Assembly: GCA_024305405.1 (NCBI GenBank)
Contig: JAKNDB010000087.1
Span: 124,001 to 188,000, forward strand
Direction: 5' to 3'
Length of the DNA: 64,000 bases
Source of the DNA: Dirofilaria immitis
Lineage: Eukaryota > Nematoda > Chromadorea > Rhabditida > Onchocercidae
Position 1 is the first letter of the stretch. Each line of letters starts with the position of its first letter. This document shows positions 39,201-52,800 of this stretch, piece by piece. The notes beneath the pieces are model-generated. The model saw only the letters and a program-made list of their open reading frames with translations, made no database searches and was not told the DNA's origin. The translations under genes and the position numbers were made by a program.

Positions 39201-42200
39201 GCTTTTCAATAAAACGCTGCGCTGCCCATTTCGTATCTTCACCTGCATTATATGGTAATTTTAAAATTCGTCCATCATCCGTAGTTACATCAAATACATA
39301 ATCCCATTCCTGAAAAAATTCCAAAAATCAAAGAGACACAAGCCCTTTCCTTAGCAAATCTAATTTATAAAAATGTCAAATTAGGAGATAATATCTATGA
39401 GGATAGTAGTAATAATGCGCTTTGATTTAATAATGTCATCGAATTCAGTTGTTTTCACATATTAATTTTAAGATTCCTTTTCTGCTTTCCATATAATTAA
39501 AACTGAAACTTTGCCTTTCCATCCAAAAGAACTTTTTGAGCCGATTGCGAATGGACTATTTTTTGCTAGTTACTTTACGTGCCTCCGGTATATTTTCGAT
39601 AATATATTTCGCAACTTCATCCAGATATGATGCAGGTAAATCATTCTCCTGAAGTACTAAATTTTAGACTTTAAGACACAGATTTTTGAAATTTAAGTTA
39701 CATTACACTTTAATGAAGAGCAAGTAAAGTGTTGAAAATAAATTAAATGTAATGTAAGGAAATAGCTAGCCATCAAAAATGTTTGCGCAGCATCATATGG
39801 ATCTGATCCTTTTTATAACGTAATTCGACATGCGGTTCTCCATCATCCAGTGCTACCTTGATTTTCACTATTTCACTTTGCTAAAAACTCACAAATTAAT
39901 AAAGTTCATTAAGGGAAACAAAAGATACAAGTAACTTTGGTTGAGTAATATCAAAGCATAGTTCAAACTTTACCTGAGCAGCCAGAACTGCTTCAAACTC
40001 GGCAACTTTCTTAGCAACCGCACACTGGAATGATTCCATCATACTAGCATTTGCTTTTCGATCCGCAGCAGTAGAAAAAATATAAATGTTGCCATCGCTG
40101 AAATTAATCATTCCATCAAAATGCCTAATATACGGATTACTTCAGTAAACTAATGAACAAATCATAGTTTTACTGTCAATATCTAGGCTGAACCGGAAAA
40201 AGAGACTTATATATTCAGTTTCGAACTCTTAATTATTTCAAGTGTGATAAAATAAACTTACTTAGCACCAACAGCAATATCATTATTTTTTAGAAAAGTA
40301 AGAGACCAAAGGCTTTGTGCTGGTGTCCTGATCAATTGCCTGTGAGTCAGTGAACCATCATCATTCACATTCCATATCTCCAGAAAGCCACCTTCACCAG
40401 AATTAGCCATCAACCTACACCCTGATACATTACTATGAGCCAAACTGAAACAAAAAATGCACGATATTTTTTATAATTCGTAAACAGGAAGTGACAAACA
40501 TAAACCATGGAACAGAATGAACCATTACAAGTAAAGATAATTATCATTATCGTGACAAACAATAAGCTGCTTATCTAATAAAAAAATATTCACACGAATT
40601 TCGCAAACTTTCTTGAAGTACTAATTGATGGATATTATCAGAGCATAAATAATGATTTATTATCATATAGCACCTGTATATATATTCACTACTCAAGGAA
40701 TCATATTTTTGAAGGCAAACACCAGCATCGATATCCCACAAACGAATCGTAAAATCATTAGCAGCCGAGAAAAATTTGTACTTCGACAATACTGCAAGAG
40801 ATCGCACAACATCTTCATGACCTCAAAAAGAATAAAGAATATTTTAAAATGTAATAGATATTTTTAACGTTTTCCGATCCTCTGAATATAAATAAAGTGA
40901 AAATTACTAGCATAATCAAAGATTAAAAGAAAATTCAAACGCTAGCAATATGTACTGCTTCGTACCATATTACGGATGAACTAGCTTTACTTAAAATTGA
41001 AATTTATGCAATACAAAAGTCAAAGAAATTTGAACGAACCCGAAAATGACTTTACTTCATTGTCACCTTTCCAAAATTTAATTGTCAGATCCGCAGAACC
41101 CGTGAGGTAAAAGTCAGGTCGTTCTGGTATAGAGGCGATAGCCCAAACAGACAATTTATGACCTACTAAACATAAAGCCTGCAAGGAATAGAATAAAAAT
41201 TAAAGATTACAAGATAAAGAAAAAACAACTTGTATAAATCTGCTCAGAAAATTCTAATTACGTTTGAATTTCGCTCTTGTTTTAAACGTGCTCATAGCTC
41301 AGTGCACAGAAAAAACAGTCAAAATTCAACAGAACAGTGATTAAAACACGTTTTTCATTTCTCTTTGTGCAATATACATAAAATAAAAAGAAATGATTTT
41401 ATACGAAAATAATATAAACTTTCTTAATTGATATAAATGAAAACACATACATTAAAATCTGAATCGCAGATGATTTTCTGAATTGGCCAAATTATTGCAT
41501 TATTGTCCCAAGAGCCACTCATTAATTTCCCATTTTCAGCATCAACATGTAGTACGCAAACTAAAAATGAATATTGTTATTATTAAAATTGCAAACTCTT
41601 TTGTATTTCTTTTTTCCTTTTTCTTAAATTCTTTATTTCTTCTTTGCTTTTCTCCTTTCACGCAAAATGCATTTCAAAAAAGAAGAAATTTTCAAAACAA
41701 CCTGATTTTTAAAAATAAAATTTCAGTAACAATGATAACTAGGAAAATTAAACAATCTTTAGTTACTAACAGAACAAAAATTTGAGTTTGTAAATTAATC
41801 AAATTTAAAAACAAACCGTTCATTTTATGAGTACGTAGCACACGCACTGGTTTATCGCTATCGGATGTATATATCACGATTGAGCCATCTTTACGGCCAG
41901 CAAAAATTAACCATCCATATTTTGGACATAAATAAAATGCTACTGCATTAACTGCTAATCGTTCCATACTTGTTAACGATATATCTTCTACGTAGCCCTC
42001 ATTTCTAAAAACATTTGGCTGAATGAGATTCTGTCAAATTTTAGAAATGAGAGACAATTGAAACTGCTGGAAATCGAAATTCAATAAATTTTACATACTT
42101 TTCATTCATTTCTTTCCAATAATCAAATTCTAGGATGAGAATTAAGCAATTATCCAATTTAGACCAAGTAACTAAACATATAAATGTTATGCGGGTTTTT

Positions 42201-43055
42201 TCCTTTTATCGAATTTTTATTTACCAAGAATTATACATAAAAAGACGAGAGAGAGAAAAAAATTCAATTTATAGGTAATCTTGTAAAAATAAACTTTAAT
42301 CGTCATTTTCAAATCCGCACTTATAATACTATCATTTATTTCATTTATGTCTTCTAAATAAAAATTAGTCATGGATCTAATTAATCAAATAGTTCGACGT
42401 TCGAATATTTGAACGTACATATATCTGAGCAATTCAAAAAGCTACTTTTGGTACATATCTAATTTAAAATATTTACAGATTAATATTAAGATACATTTAA
42501 ATTATAACTTATTTATTCATTATTCACTAATGCATGCTTAGATGATGCATTTAACTTTATATCATTGAATAAATAAATTATCTACTTGGTGATAAAATAT
42601 CTATTGTTTACATATGAAATTTGTCAATGATTATTACATACCCGAAAACTAATAAAATATAATGACCAGAATTAATGAGTTATTTTTACCGATTATTTCA
42701 ATATCAATTATGCATCGACTAATCAGACCATATATTTTGCAAGTGATTAAAAATCGATAAAATATATGTTTGATTATTGATTGCCAATTAATTAACTGTA
42801 GTCTAGCAATGTTTTAGCAAACATCGATAAATTTTGATTGTTATCAATTATTTGCATTCATTTACTCCCAATTGATAGTTTTTTTTAAAAAAACTAAAGA
42901 ATATGACCTTTAGAGAAAACTTTAACGCATTCATCACGACTACCGGAAATAATCTGTCCTGAATCGCTCGCAACAACACATTTTACATCAGAATGATGTG
43001 CTGCAATAATATCACTAAGTTCATAATTCTTTCCACTTTCTTCGTAAACTTCCAT
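36287..43055 (-). CDS. ufd-3: PLAA/UFD3 (Doa1) ubiquitin-binding Cdc48/p97 cofactor
   Basis: PLAA/Doa1 is a cytosolic and nuclear adaptor that links ubiquitin to p97/Cdc48. The start is the ATG at 43,053-43,055, just after a TTTCAG acceptor. Exons encode a WD40 propeller: SGSRDECVKVF (about 42,940), AGRKDGSIVIY (about 41,880), SGSWDNNAIIW (about 41,500), TGSADLTIKFWKG (about 41,090), HEDVVRSLAVLSKYKFFSAAND (about 40,780, in part), TPAQSLWSLTFLKNNDIAVGA (about 40,280, in part). Then come DGEPHVELRY and ENDLPASYLDEVAKYI (39,880-39,575), EWDYVFDVTTDDGRILKLPYN (about 39,290, in part), and two DPFTG motifs (38,960 and 38,790). A helical PUL-like part follows from 38.5 kb to the TGA at 36,287-36,289. 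The DPFTG motifs are typical of PLAA. One A is missing at 39,810-39,814, and the exon 1/exon 2 join (42,908/about 42,010) is also one base out of phase. Confidence 0.88.
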
Positions 43056-44778
43056 CAAACTGAAATTTTGGAAAGATTATTTTTGCTGAAAACTTTTCGC
43101 TTTCAAATAAAAACAATAAATTGATAAGTTTGAAGATTTCCTAAGTTAACTCAAACGATGACTGAAAATTCTTTAAACTAATGAATAGGTAAATTTGATG
43201 ATCTAAGTTAATCAATCAATAAAAATTTGAAAAGTTAACTGCAAATAATTGAATAATAAAACTGAAAATTAATTCAGTTAATCAATTATTCTATCTAAAA
43301 ATCTTCAAAACTAATAAAATAATCGTAGTAAACATGAAATTTTATTAAAGTTTATTACTAAGTTAATTAATTGATTAATTTATAAATTCGAAAATATCGA
43401 TTGTTAATAAAGTTCGCAAATCCGCTCCACCCAAACTCTGGAAATAGTTAATTAATGAATCCAGCAATGAAATAATACGGCCGAGCCGATATTTTTGGCA
43501 TTTCACGGTGCCCGATCAGCTAATCTCGGGGATATTCGGGATATTTGTTTAACATCTGGGATATTTAGAGGTGTTCGAGGTGTCTGGGTTATTCGATATG
43601 TTCGAGAATATACTTTTTCCCGATAAATGATTCATTCTGTTTGCCAGTTTCGAAAATAAAACATCTTAGAAGAGAGCAAATGATTACTAGTAAGAACTGA
43701 TTAATTCTAAGATCAGAAAATGAAAGATTGATAAGATTGTGCTGCGGAAGATTCCAGATAAGATCAGTAGACATTTATCTGATTAAATCTATTAATGCTT
43801 CACATATTATAATTAAATTTAAACTATATATATATAATTTAAATTAAATCTAACTAATATCTTGTAAATTGAAAATACAGTGATTGTCTTATAATTTACG
43901 AAAGGTTTATGCAAAAATTTACCACAGTATATTACTAAAAATTATTGAATAGTTTATGAAATAAGATACTACGATAACCAACATAGAATTCTGTATTAGA
44001 TCATACTGTAATAATAGTGAAGTTGACATTTTAAGGAGTACTTTTAGATAATGATAAATTTGATTAAAATGAAAAAGGAAAATTAAATGCTTTGAATGAT
44101 GTAATTGATTTGAATATTTAATTCTAGGAAGTTAGTATATTTTACGATTATCAACGATAGATATATTCAAACATAGTTTTACACACAAAAAGTGTACGAG
44201 AATTTTGTTTATATCAGTGTAATATTTATGTTAGCTTATCAATGAAGAGATTACTTAAAGAAATTTTGAGCGATTTTTACACTTTACAATGACAATTAAT
44301 GTTTTAGGGAATAAACTGAACTGTTTACAATAAATGAAATATTAATTGAATTTACAGCATAAAATCAATTAGGAAAAAAATTCATTAAAATTAGTAATAA
44401 TACTAAAAAGGAATGGAGAGAAAATGAAGGATGAAATTCGATGTTAAGTATATTTAAGTGTTATCATATTAAATTAATTGTTATGCATACAGAATAGATT
44501 TTTCATCTTGTGTTTCATCATTCGATAATATGTTATTAATATCTTTTAAGCTATGTTATAGTTTAGAAAGAAAGTTTGATAAATTTCCTGACTATTTTTA
44601 TTTTTATTTATTTAATTAGTAAACGCTGAATTGTATTAATGAATTCTTGGCATAAGTCTTAGTTTGTTTCATGCTTTAATTTAGTATATTTGTTGAATTT
44701 TATTACAATTACTTTAAAATAAATACATGAATTTATTATTGCGTAATTTGTATTGTTTTCCAGATTTGCATCATAATT
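43056..44778. promoter_or_regulatory. Divergent intergenic region between ufd-3 and SF3A3
   Basis: About 1.7 kb lies between the two opposed start codons, so it should hold both promoters. A TTTCAG ending at 43,060 (-) and a TTTTCCAG ending at 44,763 (+) lie 4 and 15 bases before the respective ATGs and fit spliced-leader acceptors. A G+C-richer patch at about 43,485-43,610 contains several degenerate GGGATATT/TTCGGGATAT-like units. No gene is seen. Confidence 0.5.
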
Positions 44779-47700
44779 ATGGAAACTATTCTTGAAACTC
44801 AAAGACGTTTGCACGAAGAACGAGATCGTCTAATCGATAGTATGACCAAAGAATATCTTCATGAGCGTAAATCTGTTAGTATATTTATTTTTTGTTGTAT
44901 TTAAGTATAGATCAATTTTTTTAATGACATAACGAATATATAATGGCATTTTTTTTCCAATTTTGAATTGATTGTTAATGACATAAAGAATATATAAGAA
45001 TATATAATGAAATATTTTGAATTGACAATGTTTATAATTTATTCTTTTTTTCCTTTTTTGGATTATTTTGAAATTTTTGAACTTAAAAAATGAAATTATT
45101 ATTTTATCAAATTTTTCTGAACTGGCTAAGGATCTTTTACTTACAGCATAAAGAAAAAATAAATGGTGATCATCGTGTACGACGTCTTGTTGATGTAAGT
45201 TTGTCTAAAAGGATTGATTTGTGAAAATTTTTCGAGTAGAAAAATATATTTATATGATAGCATAAGTTTTTTTTACTGGATATAATCATCGTAGGTTAGA
45301 CCTGTTGGAAACTTTTGGAATTTTGCTTTACGATTTCGGATTTTAAAGAAATGCATACATCTTCCAACTTTCTCCACATTTACAAAAATTTGCACTTATT
45401 ATCATAAAACCCGCCGTAATCTGATTAGGATTTGGTAATTATATTGAATTTCGCTTATATTTTCTAAATCTCAATCGAAAATCAAATTTAAATCGTTTAC
45501 TCATCCATCTTTATATTTGCTTGTTTATTTTTAATTCATTTATTTCCATTTGTTTCTTTAAATCCGGTTAAAATTAGATTTTTTATTCATCGAATTTGCT
45601 TAATGATTGAATTAGCTACGTTGCCTTTCTTTATTGATTTTTCGTTTCTAGCGACATCATGAAATCACGAAAAAGTTGCGACTTATATATGAAGATGATG
45701 ACAAGTCACGCAAATTGGAATTACGCGCTATTGCTGGTCCAAACGAATTCGCGGAGTTTTATTCACGTCTGAAATCATTAAAAGATGCACATAGAAGAAA
45801 TCCAGATGAGGTACGTCAATTTATTTTAATATTTGGAAACGTTAATGACAGTTTTCAAATATTATTTGAATAATTGTTTCTTCAGTAATATTATTTTTCG
45901 TTTAATATCATTTTTGCATATTACTGTCTCTTATTTCATGTTCTCATTAATTTTCAATTTTACGATCCTAAAATGATATTTTTGGTTGGAATTAGATTCA
46001 AACTGTCTATATTAAGAAGCGATGAAAAGATACACGTCAAAAGATATTTAAAATAGTGTGTAGATAGGCATCATAATTATCTCACATAACTGTATTAATT
46101 TTTTACAGATTGCCATACCATTAAGTTTGGAATTTCAAAAGATGAATGAAGCTATAGAAAACATAGAATTAGCCGAAAAGATGTGATCGAATTTACTGAT
46201 GAAGAAGGCTATGGACGATTTTTGGATTTGCATACCCTTTATGACAAATATATTAACATCAAAGGAGTGAAGGTTTGCTAGTTTTTCGTACATCATAAGT
46301 TATCGTAACTTATTTCTTGCGCTTCGTTCATTGCGATTTTTATGCACATTAAATTATATAATTTTTTTGTTCTTTGTTGACATTTCTAGTTGTTTTTTTA
46401 TATTGTTCAAGCCATATTTCTTTCGAAATTTTATATATTCCTTTACATAAGAAGGTAAACTTAAGCATTACATAAAAGTGAAATTTAAAATAAAAACAAA
46501 ATCATCTTATAACATGTTCTTATTTTTGAAATTTTACGGATGTCCATAAACCAACCACATTTGCTAAATTTTGAAACTGCTCATTTCGTGAATGAGATAT
46601 ATATAATTGATAGCAGGAATTTTCCGGCATTAATCAGACATTTTGAACTACCAGTATGGTATTATTCGATAGCGTTTCTTTTAGCTATCATAACTTGTAT
46701 TTTATCGACCACTTTATTTTATTTCATTTTTTTCAGAGAATGGATTATTTGGCATTCTTAAGCAATTTTGATCGTTTTGCGGATGTTCCAGTGAGTTCAA
46801 AGAAAACTGGCAACTACCGTGAATATCTTAATGCTCTGAAGGAGTATCTGATTACATTTCTTGCAAGGACACGACCTCTGCTTAATGTGGATGAGGAATT
46901 TGAGAAAGTTGATGTTGAATTTGATAAGAAATGGAAAGAGGGTGAATAAGTTTTTCTTAATTTTAAATAGTTTTCGCATAAAAGTGCTAAGTTACTTTAT
47001 TGTTTTTGATGATATTCTAAATTTCAAAAGGCATGGATTTAACCGATCATTAGACGATTATAGTAAAAAAAAATGTGTAATTTTTTCATTCAGGCACAAT
47101 CCCAGGATGGACTCGAGACCAGCATAGTGCGCTGGCTCATTCTGGCGCATATCTGGATCTTTCATCATTCGAAACAGCTACTGATTTGGAAGCACTTGGA
47201 CTTGATCGTCTAAAATCTGCACTTATTGCGCTTGGTTTAAAATGTGGCGGGTTTGTTGAATTTGATTTAGTTATAAAAGGCAAACCAAAAGAAAGGCAAA
47301 GATTCATTCGCATTAAAATTTTGATCATAAATTTCAAATTTTGTTACGTTGATCTTTGAAATTTTTTTTTAAAATTGATTTGAAAATTAAAGTCAGTTGA
47401 TTCATTTGAAAGCTTGTTGAGTTAATGCCATAATTTCCAAAATGATACCGTTTCTAGTACGCTAAAGGAAAGAGCAGAACGATTGTTTGCAACTAAAGGG
47501 CATAAATTGAGTGAAATGGAAAAGACAGCGTTAGCGAAACGTCATGATATGGATCAGAAGGAGCAATTTAAATTGCATCAAACAGCACGACTAGAAGCAT
47601 ACATTCAACGGCAAGATATTTACTTATATTTATGCAAATGTATTGTGGTGTCATCTATAGAATCACTATAAATATCAGCAATTTCTTCATTATCCAAATA

Positions 47701-49199
47701 ACTGTGAACGTCAACTTCAGTTGATAGCAACAGACTAATTAAAATAATCCGAGAATAGTGCATTTGTTGAATAGAATACGTGGACAATAAACGTGGTTAA
47801 TGAATCACATGAGAGTACAGTATTTAAGAGTGCAAAATTTTAAGCAAAATATTTAACTGATACAAAAAAATTATGGCAGATTCTATTTATTCAAACTTAT
47901 TCCTTCACGTTGTAGAAAACTTCCAGATGTTTTTGAAGATGGGAAACATACAAGAATGCATCTTATTTAGAAACATCATTTTCTAGAATGAAGTAAACTG
48001 GATTTTTATTCTTAAGCATATAGTTAATTTACTGTATGCTTCCAAAAGCAACACAAAGTGAACTCTGATGAGTAGCACACATTATCCATTACCTATGAGA
48101 TGAATAATTACATTATTAAATGAATTTTGGAGAGATGATTGCTTAACTAATTTTCAAAAGGATGAGAGTGCCAAATTCTGATAAAGACAAGATCGGATTG
48201 CTTCAGATATTTGAAATTGTATCTGGCACATTTCAGTAACATCGATAACAATGTATTTTAGATCACATCTTGCTAATAATCTGTTTTTTCAAATCTAGAA
48301 TAAGAAATTTAATATAAAAGTAAGTTTCAGATTGTCATCTTTGTTGGGCGATGAAAGAGAAGCTACCAAAGAAAACGTCGAAAGGAAGCAAGCACGAGGT
48401 ATTGGTGAAAATACGGAAGAAGAGGAAGACATAAACGATGTGTCGGATGATGATGATGATGATAGCATTCCATATAATCCGAAAAATTTACCTTTGGGAT
48501 GGGATGGTAAACCGATTCCATATTGGCTGTATAAATTACATGGCCTTAATATATCCTTTCCATGTGAAATTTGCGGTAATCAAGTTTACAAAGGACCGAA
48601 AGCATTTCAACGACATTTTAATGTAAGTGAATTTCGTACATGAAGGTTTATTTTCTGTAAACTTAATCAATTTTAAAATAATATTTGAGCATTACATTTT
48701 TCAATGATTTCTAACTTCAAAATACGAACATAAGCAATAAAATAATCAACATTTCAATGTATTTACCCTTTTCTATGCATTAAAATTCTTGATTTCTGAA
48801 GGTAATTATTTCAGAACCATTCACTTTAACTTAATAAAGTGAACAAGATCGTATCTGAAACATATTGAGTGATAAAGATTGCGAAATTGATTATCCGTTT
48901 GTCATTATTGGGTAGCTTTTATTGATGTTATAGACTTCAACAACAATTTCATTTATTCAGTTCCTTTAAATTTAGGAATGGCGCCATTCGCATGGCATGC
49001 GTTGTCTCGGGATCCCAAATACGGCACACTTTGCTAATATTACAAAAATTTCCGATGCTGTCGAACTTTGGGGAAAAATACGAAGACAGAAGGAATCGCT
49101 GAAATGGAATCCTGAACATGACGAAGAGTTCGAGGATTCTGCAGGGAATGTGGTCAATAAGCGAACATTCGAAGATCTTAAAGACAGGGACTTTTGTGA
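44779..49199 (+). CDS. SF3A3: Splicing factor 3A subunit 3 (SF3a60/Prp9)
   Basis: SF3a60 is a subunit of the U2 snRNP that helps to form the pre-spliceosome in the nucleus. Nine exons: 44,779-44,874; 45,147-45,194; 45,652-45,810; 46,109-46,272; 46,737-46,941; 47,094-47,250; 47,458-47,610; 48,331-48,622; 48,976-49,199. All phases agree once two missing A bases (46,176-46,179 and 49,180-49,182) are allowed for. The predicted length is then about 499 residues, against 501 in human. Landmarks are [34 protein letters not shown], and [21 protein letters not shown] matrin-type zinc finger follows ([19 protein letters not shown] then [14 protein letters not shown]). The protein ends in DLKRQGLL-type sequence before a TGA at 49,197-49,199. 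The seventh intron appears to use a GC donor. As printed, the last exon reads past the stop to 49,233 in the wrong frame. Confidence 0.94.
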
Positions 49200-49836
49200 T
49201 TATTGTATTAACTATTTCCAATTTTCATTATGAAAATAGTGTCCTCGTTCAAATTTTTATGCTTTATATAGGCACCGTTAATTCGTCCTGTAAGGTTGTT
49301 ATCCAAATATAATGAACCAAATCTTTTCATGGTTTTAGTTTGGAGATTAAAGATGATTGCAAATAGTATGGAATGTCCTGAACATTTCTAAGTTTCTGTT
49401 GTTTGTAAAGACATAAAAAGATATTAGAAACTAAAGTTATTTCAACTTCGGAAGAATATGTGTTCTGAAGTCAAATTTTCTTCTCTTTTTCCTCATTTTT
49501 TTTTCATATGTTTTTCTTTTTTGATTTCACAGATTAATTTGATTGTTTTCAACACCGTCGAGTGGCGACTGCTCACCGTATTTAAGTATTGTATAAGCTA
49601 ATTTCAAAATTTGTGTTCTTAATGCATCTACGAATGAAACGGCATTTAACTATCAAAAGCAGAAATTTATAAATAAATAAGCTAAACATGGTAAGACTTT
49701 TTCCAAAAACATAATAGATAGAAGGTCGAAATCCAAGTCTATAAAATTTAAAATAAAGCGAATAAACGAAATCCCAGAGAAAGAAATGAAGATTTGAATA
49801 CATAGCATATAAACAAATGCGGTAACACATTAACTG
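49200..49836. other. Convergent intergenic region
   Basis: The 3' ends of SF3A3 (+) and ICE2 (-) face each other here. The stretch is A+T-rich and must hold both polyadenylation sites. No gene is seen. Confidence 0.55.
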
Positions 49837-52800
49837 TTAGAGATGGACAAGTCTAGTGCTATGACTCTTTTCAAAGCAGTTGTGATTCCTGAGGTGCATC
49901 GAAATCGATAAATCTTGAACGTTTGCTATTGCCAGAAGTCCTCGAACCGTTTCTGAAATTTCCCTCGGCTGATTACATTTTCGACGTCTTTTGCGTTGAT
50001 GAATTGATGCTACATCTTGCCGCATACCAATTACATCCTCCTGCAACGGATCACCAAACACATCTTCAGGATCCTTCTGTTGTTGATGAGAAGCTTTTGG
50101 TCGCTACCATGTAATGCTACAGCTGTAATTTGATTTAAAGATGAAAGTACGCGGAACTGCATTAAAGCTAGACATTTTTAATAAAATAAAACGTCTAGAT
50201 AATTGAAATAAAGCAATAAGCACACTAATACCTTGTTCTCTTCTTGGATTTCTTGGCAATATACCATCTTTTTGGCTCCAAAAGAGGCTGGTATTCGTTT
50301 TTGTACAATATGATACACAAGTACTAAATGCTCGTCAATTCCACGAAAGACTTCCTTAACCGGCTGCAAACGTTCGTCGAAATATATCTGCTTCAACTGC
50401 TCCTCCGTCAAATATGCATTTTCCTTAAAAATGTAGTGAATTGATCTTGACTGGAAAAAAAACCGAATGATGGCAACTGTTATGCAAGTTTCGAAATTGA
50501 TCCAAGGAAAGAAGTATCTAGAATAATCAGTTCTACTTTCTGAAATATTTCGAACATAGAGTTAAAAATCGTCATGACTAATAATCAGGAAACATTTTAA
50601 AAATTACATGTCATCCGTCGGAAGTAAAATTTGTAATCTGTTCGATTCTTTTCGAATGAGGTAGTTGCCTGGTTGAAGAGATTCTAGTTTCATAACTATC
50701 GTTTTCAACCACTGCGTCCGTTCTTCAGCACTGCAATATAATATAGCTATTTCATCAATATACTAAAAATTCAAACCAGTAAACATGATTTCGAAGAAAT
50801 TTGATGGACAATCATTACTTTTATAAAACTTTTATAATAACCGCATTTAATTTGCAATTATTTATTTTCAAGTTACGCATTATTTTTCAGGGCAAAGAAA
50901 AATACTAACAGTTTTCGTAGATCTGGTCGATTCGCTGTTAACATATTTTCATTATAACGTTCTCTTTGAAGAAGATGCTGCTCCAAATAATGTATTCTGT
51001 CAATAAATATTCATATTTATTTCATTACAGTAAATTAACTGAGAATTTGAATTTCAAATCAAAAATTCAAAATCAAAAACTAAGAATTTCTGAAAAGAAA
51101 ACAAAGAAAGAATAATTAAATAAAATAATACCTTAAGCGAACAAGCTGTGAGGCACATTTTAATTTGCAACGGAAATAATCATGCAGCCATTCTTCATCA
51201 TCTAATCTCTAAAATGAAAATTGGTGATTTCGAAAAAGCAGCAGAAAATAGAAAATGAATATAAAAGAGAAGACTAGCTATTTTTCTCAATTTACATAAA
51301 TTCTTTCTTCTTTATATGGTTGCTAATAAATTTTATCCAAAATCTTTTAAAATCTCAAACTTCAGCTCCAAATTCAGCGGCATATTCAACTTTGTGAACA
51401 ATACTCAGCTCATTCCCCGTTCCATCAATACCGTCGTTATTCGATCGTACAATTAGGTCTACGTCTTGCATTCCATCATGCCCAAGTGAAAACAATGTGT
51501 AACGTTTATTAAGATCAGCACCATTAAATGAGGAAGGAGAACAGTTCTGGTTCCCTCCTGCAGCACAATAATTTTTTAAAAAAGTTAACTTCTGAATATA
51601 TTCAAATTAAAGATACAATTTTAAAAAGACTACCTAACTGAACAATATACCTTTACCAGAAATATTTTTGTTATTAATAAATTTGAACCTTAATTAAAAC
51701 TTTATGAGATATTTGATTTTGATATAAAAAGAAGGTATATTTTGTCCTGAAATTTAATAAAAACCTCCAAAATCTTCCGCAATATCACTACTGTTGGTGC
51801 CCATTTCATTCATAATATCACCAAGAATGTCATCACAAATTCTGAAAGTACCCAACACTGTAGTAAGAAGTAAATTATATTAAATGAGATTTTGAAAAAC
51901 ATCATACCAAAATATTATTGAAATATAATATAATATGTATAACTTGAAAATCAAAAATATCCCGTTTTATGATGAGTTCATTTAAAAGAATAATCTGAAT
52001 GAATTTAAGTATTTCAGTAAATCCTGTCAGGTCAAATTTTTTCTCGAATGCCATAATTTCAAGAAACTTACGATGCCGCAACAAATGATGATGATGATGG
52101 CACAGCAACATTTTTCACATTTTCGTTGTTATTAGCTTCCTTCGTCCTAACTTCATCCGACAGTAAATTTGTAGACGTTTCTTCGTCCTTAGCAGTTTCG
52201 TTAACAATGATAGAATTGCTTTCATTATTTGTTTCTTAAAAAAAGAAATGAAGAATTTAAAAAAACAAAAGTTGTCTGATAACTTCAAATTAAATTCCGA
52301 TTACATGAATATATTCCATCAAGAAACTTGATTGTTGTCCAAAACTCATTTTTAAGCATCAAAATAGATCTCCAAAAATGAAAGACGGTTTAGCTGCACC
52401 ATGTTTCATTTGATTAGTCTGTCCCAGTTTCGAACGATTGGTTCGCTGCCGATCACCCGTTTTCGCTAACATTTTTTCACTCGCTTCTTTTTTCAAATCA
52501 TTGTGAATTGCTAATTTCACAGAAAACTTCAAATATCGTCGCCACAGTGACGGTCCATTGATTGACGTCTCGATGCATGGTTTACTGACAAGACATACAT
52601 TTTCAAAACGATCTAGGAAAAAAATAGTTGGTCAAAATTGAAAAGTGGAAAAATTTTTGTTATTTAATAAGTTTTGAAAAAACTTTAAGCTTTTTATTAA
52701 TAACTTTTCATTAAGCATGTATACATGACGATTAACTGAAGCATTAATGGTAAGTACTTACAATAAATTTTTAAAACTAATACTTACTCTTTCTTTCACT

